This document shows, piece after piece, positions 6,233 to 6,316 of a DNA stretch of 6,316 nt. Source of the stretch: an uncultured Ruminococcus sp. (GTDB lineage Bacteria; Bacillota; Clostridia; Oscillospirales; CAG-272); contig CACYWX010000390.1 of NCBI GenBank assembly GCA_902778205.1, forward strand, positions 1 through 6,316, read 5' to 3'. The notes beneath the pieces were generated by a model that searched no databases, was not told the origin of the DNA, and saw only the letters and a list, made by a program, of their open reading frames with translations. Each line of letters opens with the position of its first letter. The first letter of the stretch is position 1. The translations under genes were made by a program, and so were the position numbers.

Positions 6233-6316
6233 GTGTAGCGCGGGCGGGCGAGTGCCGCCTCAGCGTTTGAGAATGAGACGCGCAGACCGCAAGGTCATAT
6301 GGGTGGTAAGGCGAGG
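6233..6316 (+). other. hairpin-rich non-coding right edge, possible start of a structured RNA or mobile element
   Basis: After the DIP1984-family stop no gene is visible up to the window end. Three hairpins can be drawn by hand. GGCGG 6243-6247 pairs with CCGCC 6255-6259. GCGTTT 6263-6268 pairs with AGACGC 6276-6281 (one G-U). GACC 6285-6288 pairs with GGTC 6293-6296 across a GCAA tetraloop of the GNRA class. As an alternative, GCGCG 6238-6242 can pair with CGCGC 6279-6283 and close a junction around the first hairpin. The purine-rich GGGTGGTAAGGCGAGG tail continues past the edge. Density of pairing and a GNRA loop suggest structured RNA, for example the 5' part of a group II intron or an IscB/HEARO-type RNA. 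I cannot match it to a family, and GC-rich sequence folds easily. Confidence 0.35.

Noticed and set aside
6243..6259. Rho-independent terminator after the DIP1984-family gene
   Set aside because: The GGCGG/CCGCC hairpin is not followed by a U-run (next bases TCAGCGTTTG), and more hairpins follow.
6285..6316. RNase P RNA, because of the CCGCAAGGT and GGTGGTAAG motifs
   Set aside because: The invariant GAGGAAAGTCC-like P4 strand expected near the 5' end is absent, and the short similarity is not specific.

Overview
The window is a dense, single-strand (+) gene block from a GC-rich bacterium (clearly above 55% GC by eye). The gene set points to a high-GC member of the Clostridia (Bacillota), probably a gut or rumen Oscillospirales-type organism. 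The main reasons are a DnaD-domain replication protein directly followed by a DnaI/DnaC-type helicase loader, a clostridial-type dCMP deaminase tail, strong AGGAGG ribosome binding sites, and a TIM-barrel epimerase of a type common in Clostridia. The genus cannot be fixed from this sequence alone.

Layout: the C-terminal end of a dCMP deaminase (1-126); a short gap; an uncharacterised lipoprotein (191-811); rimI (816-1277); tsaD (1280-2389); a DnaD-domain protein (2367-3377, overlapping tsaD by 23 nt); a DnaI/DnaC-like AAA+ helicase loader (3387-4396) whose 5' part is frameshifted; a sugar-phosphate isomerase/epimerase-like TIM barrel (4430-5235) split by a frame-disrupting internal deletion; yfcE phosphodiesterase (5240-5767); a DIP1984-family protein (5771-6223); and a gene-free right edge (6224-6316) rich in hairpins. 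Gaps between genes are mostly under 15 nt and no terminator is visible, so 191-6223 could be one long transcript. It would combine ribosome and tRNA modification (RimI, TsaD), replication initiation (DnaD-like, DnaI-like) and small metabolic or hydrolytic enzymes.

The main observations are two lesions in adjacent genes. The helicase loader carries a perfect 23-bp tandem duplication (3480-3502 / 3503-3525). It knocks the well-supported start at 3387 out of frame, and removing one copy restores a clean 328-residue protein. The truncated leader peptide ends in an ATGA overlap with an in-frame Met, so re-initiation is possible. The TIM-barrel gene lacks roughly 50-60 nt and switches frame at about 4808-4828, next to the strand that normally supplies a metal-binding Glu. 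Whether these are real mutations, strain polymorphism or assembly faults cannot be decided here. The right edge may be the start of a structured RNA or mobile element cut by the window. No convincing new multi-gene defence or biosynthetic system is visible.
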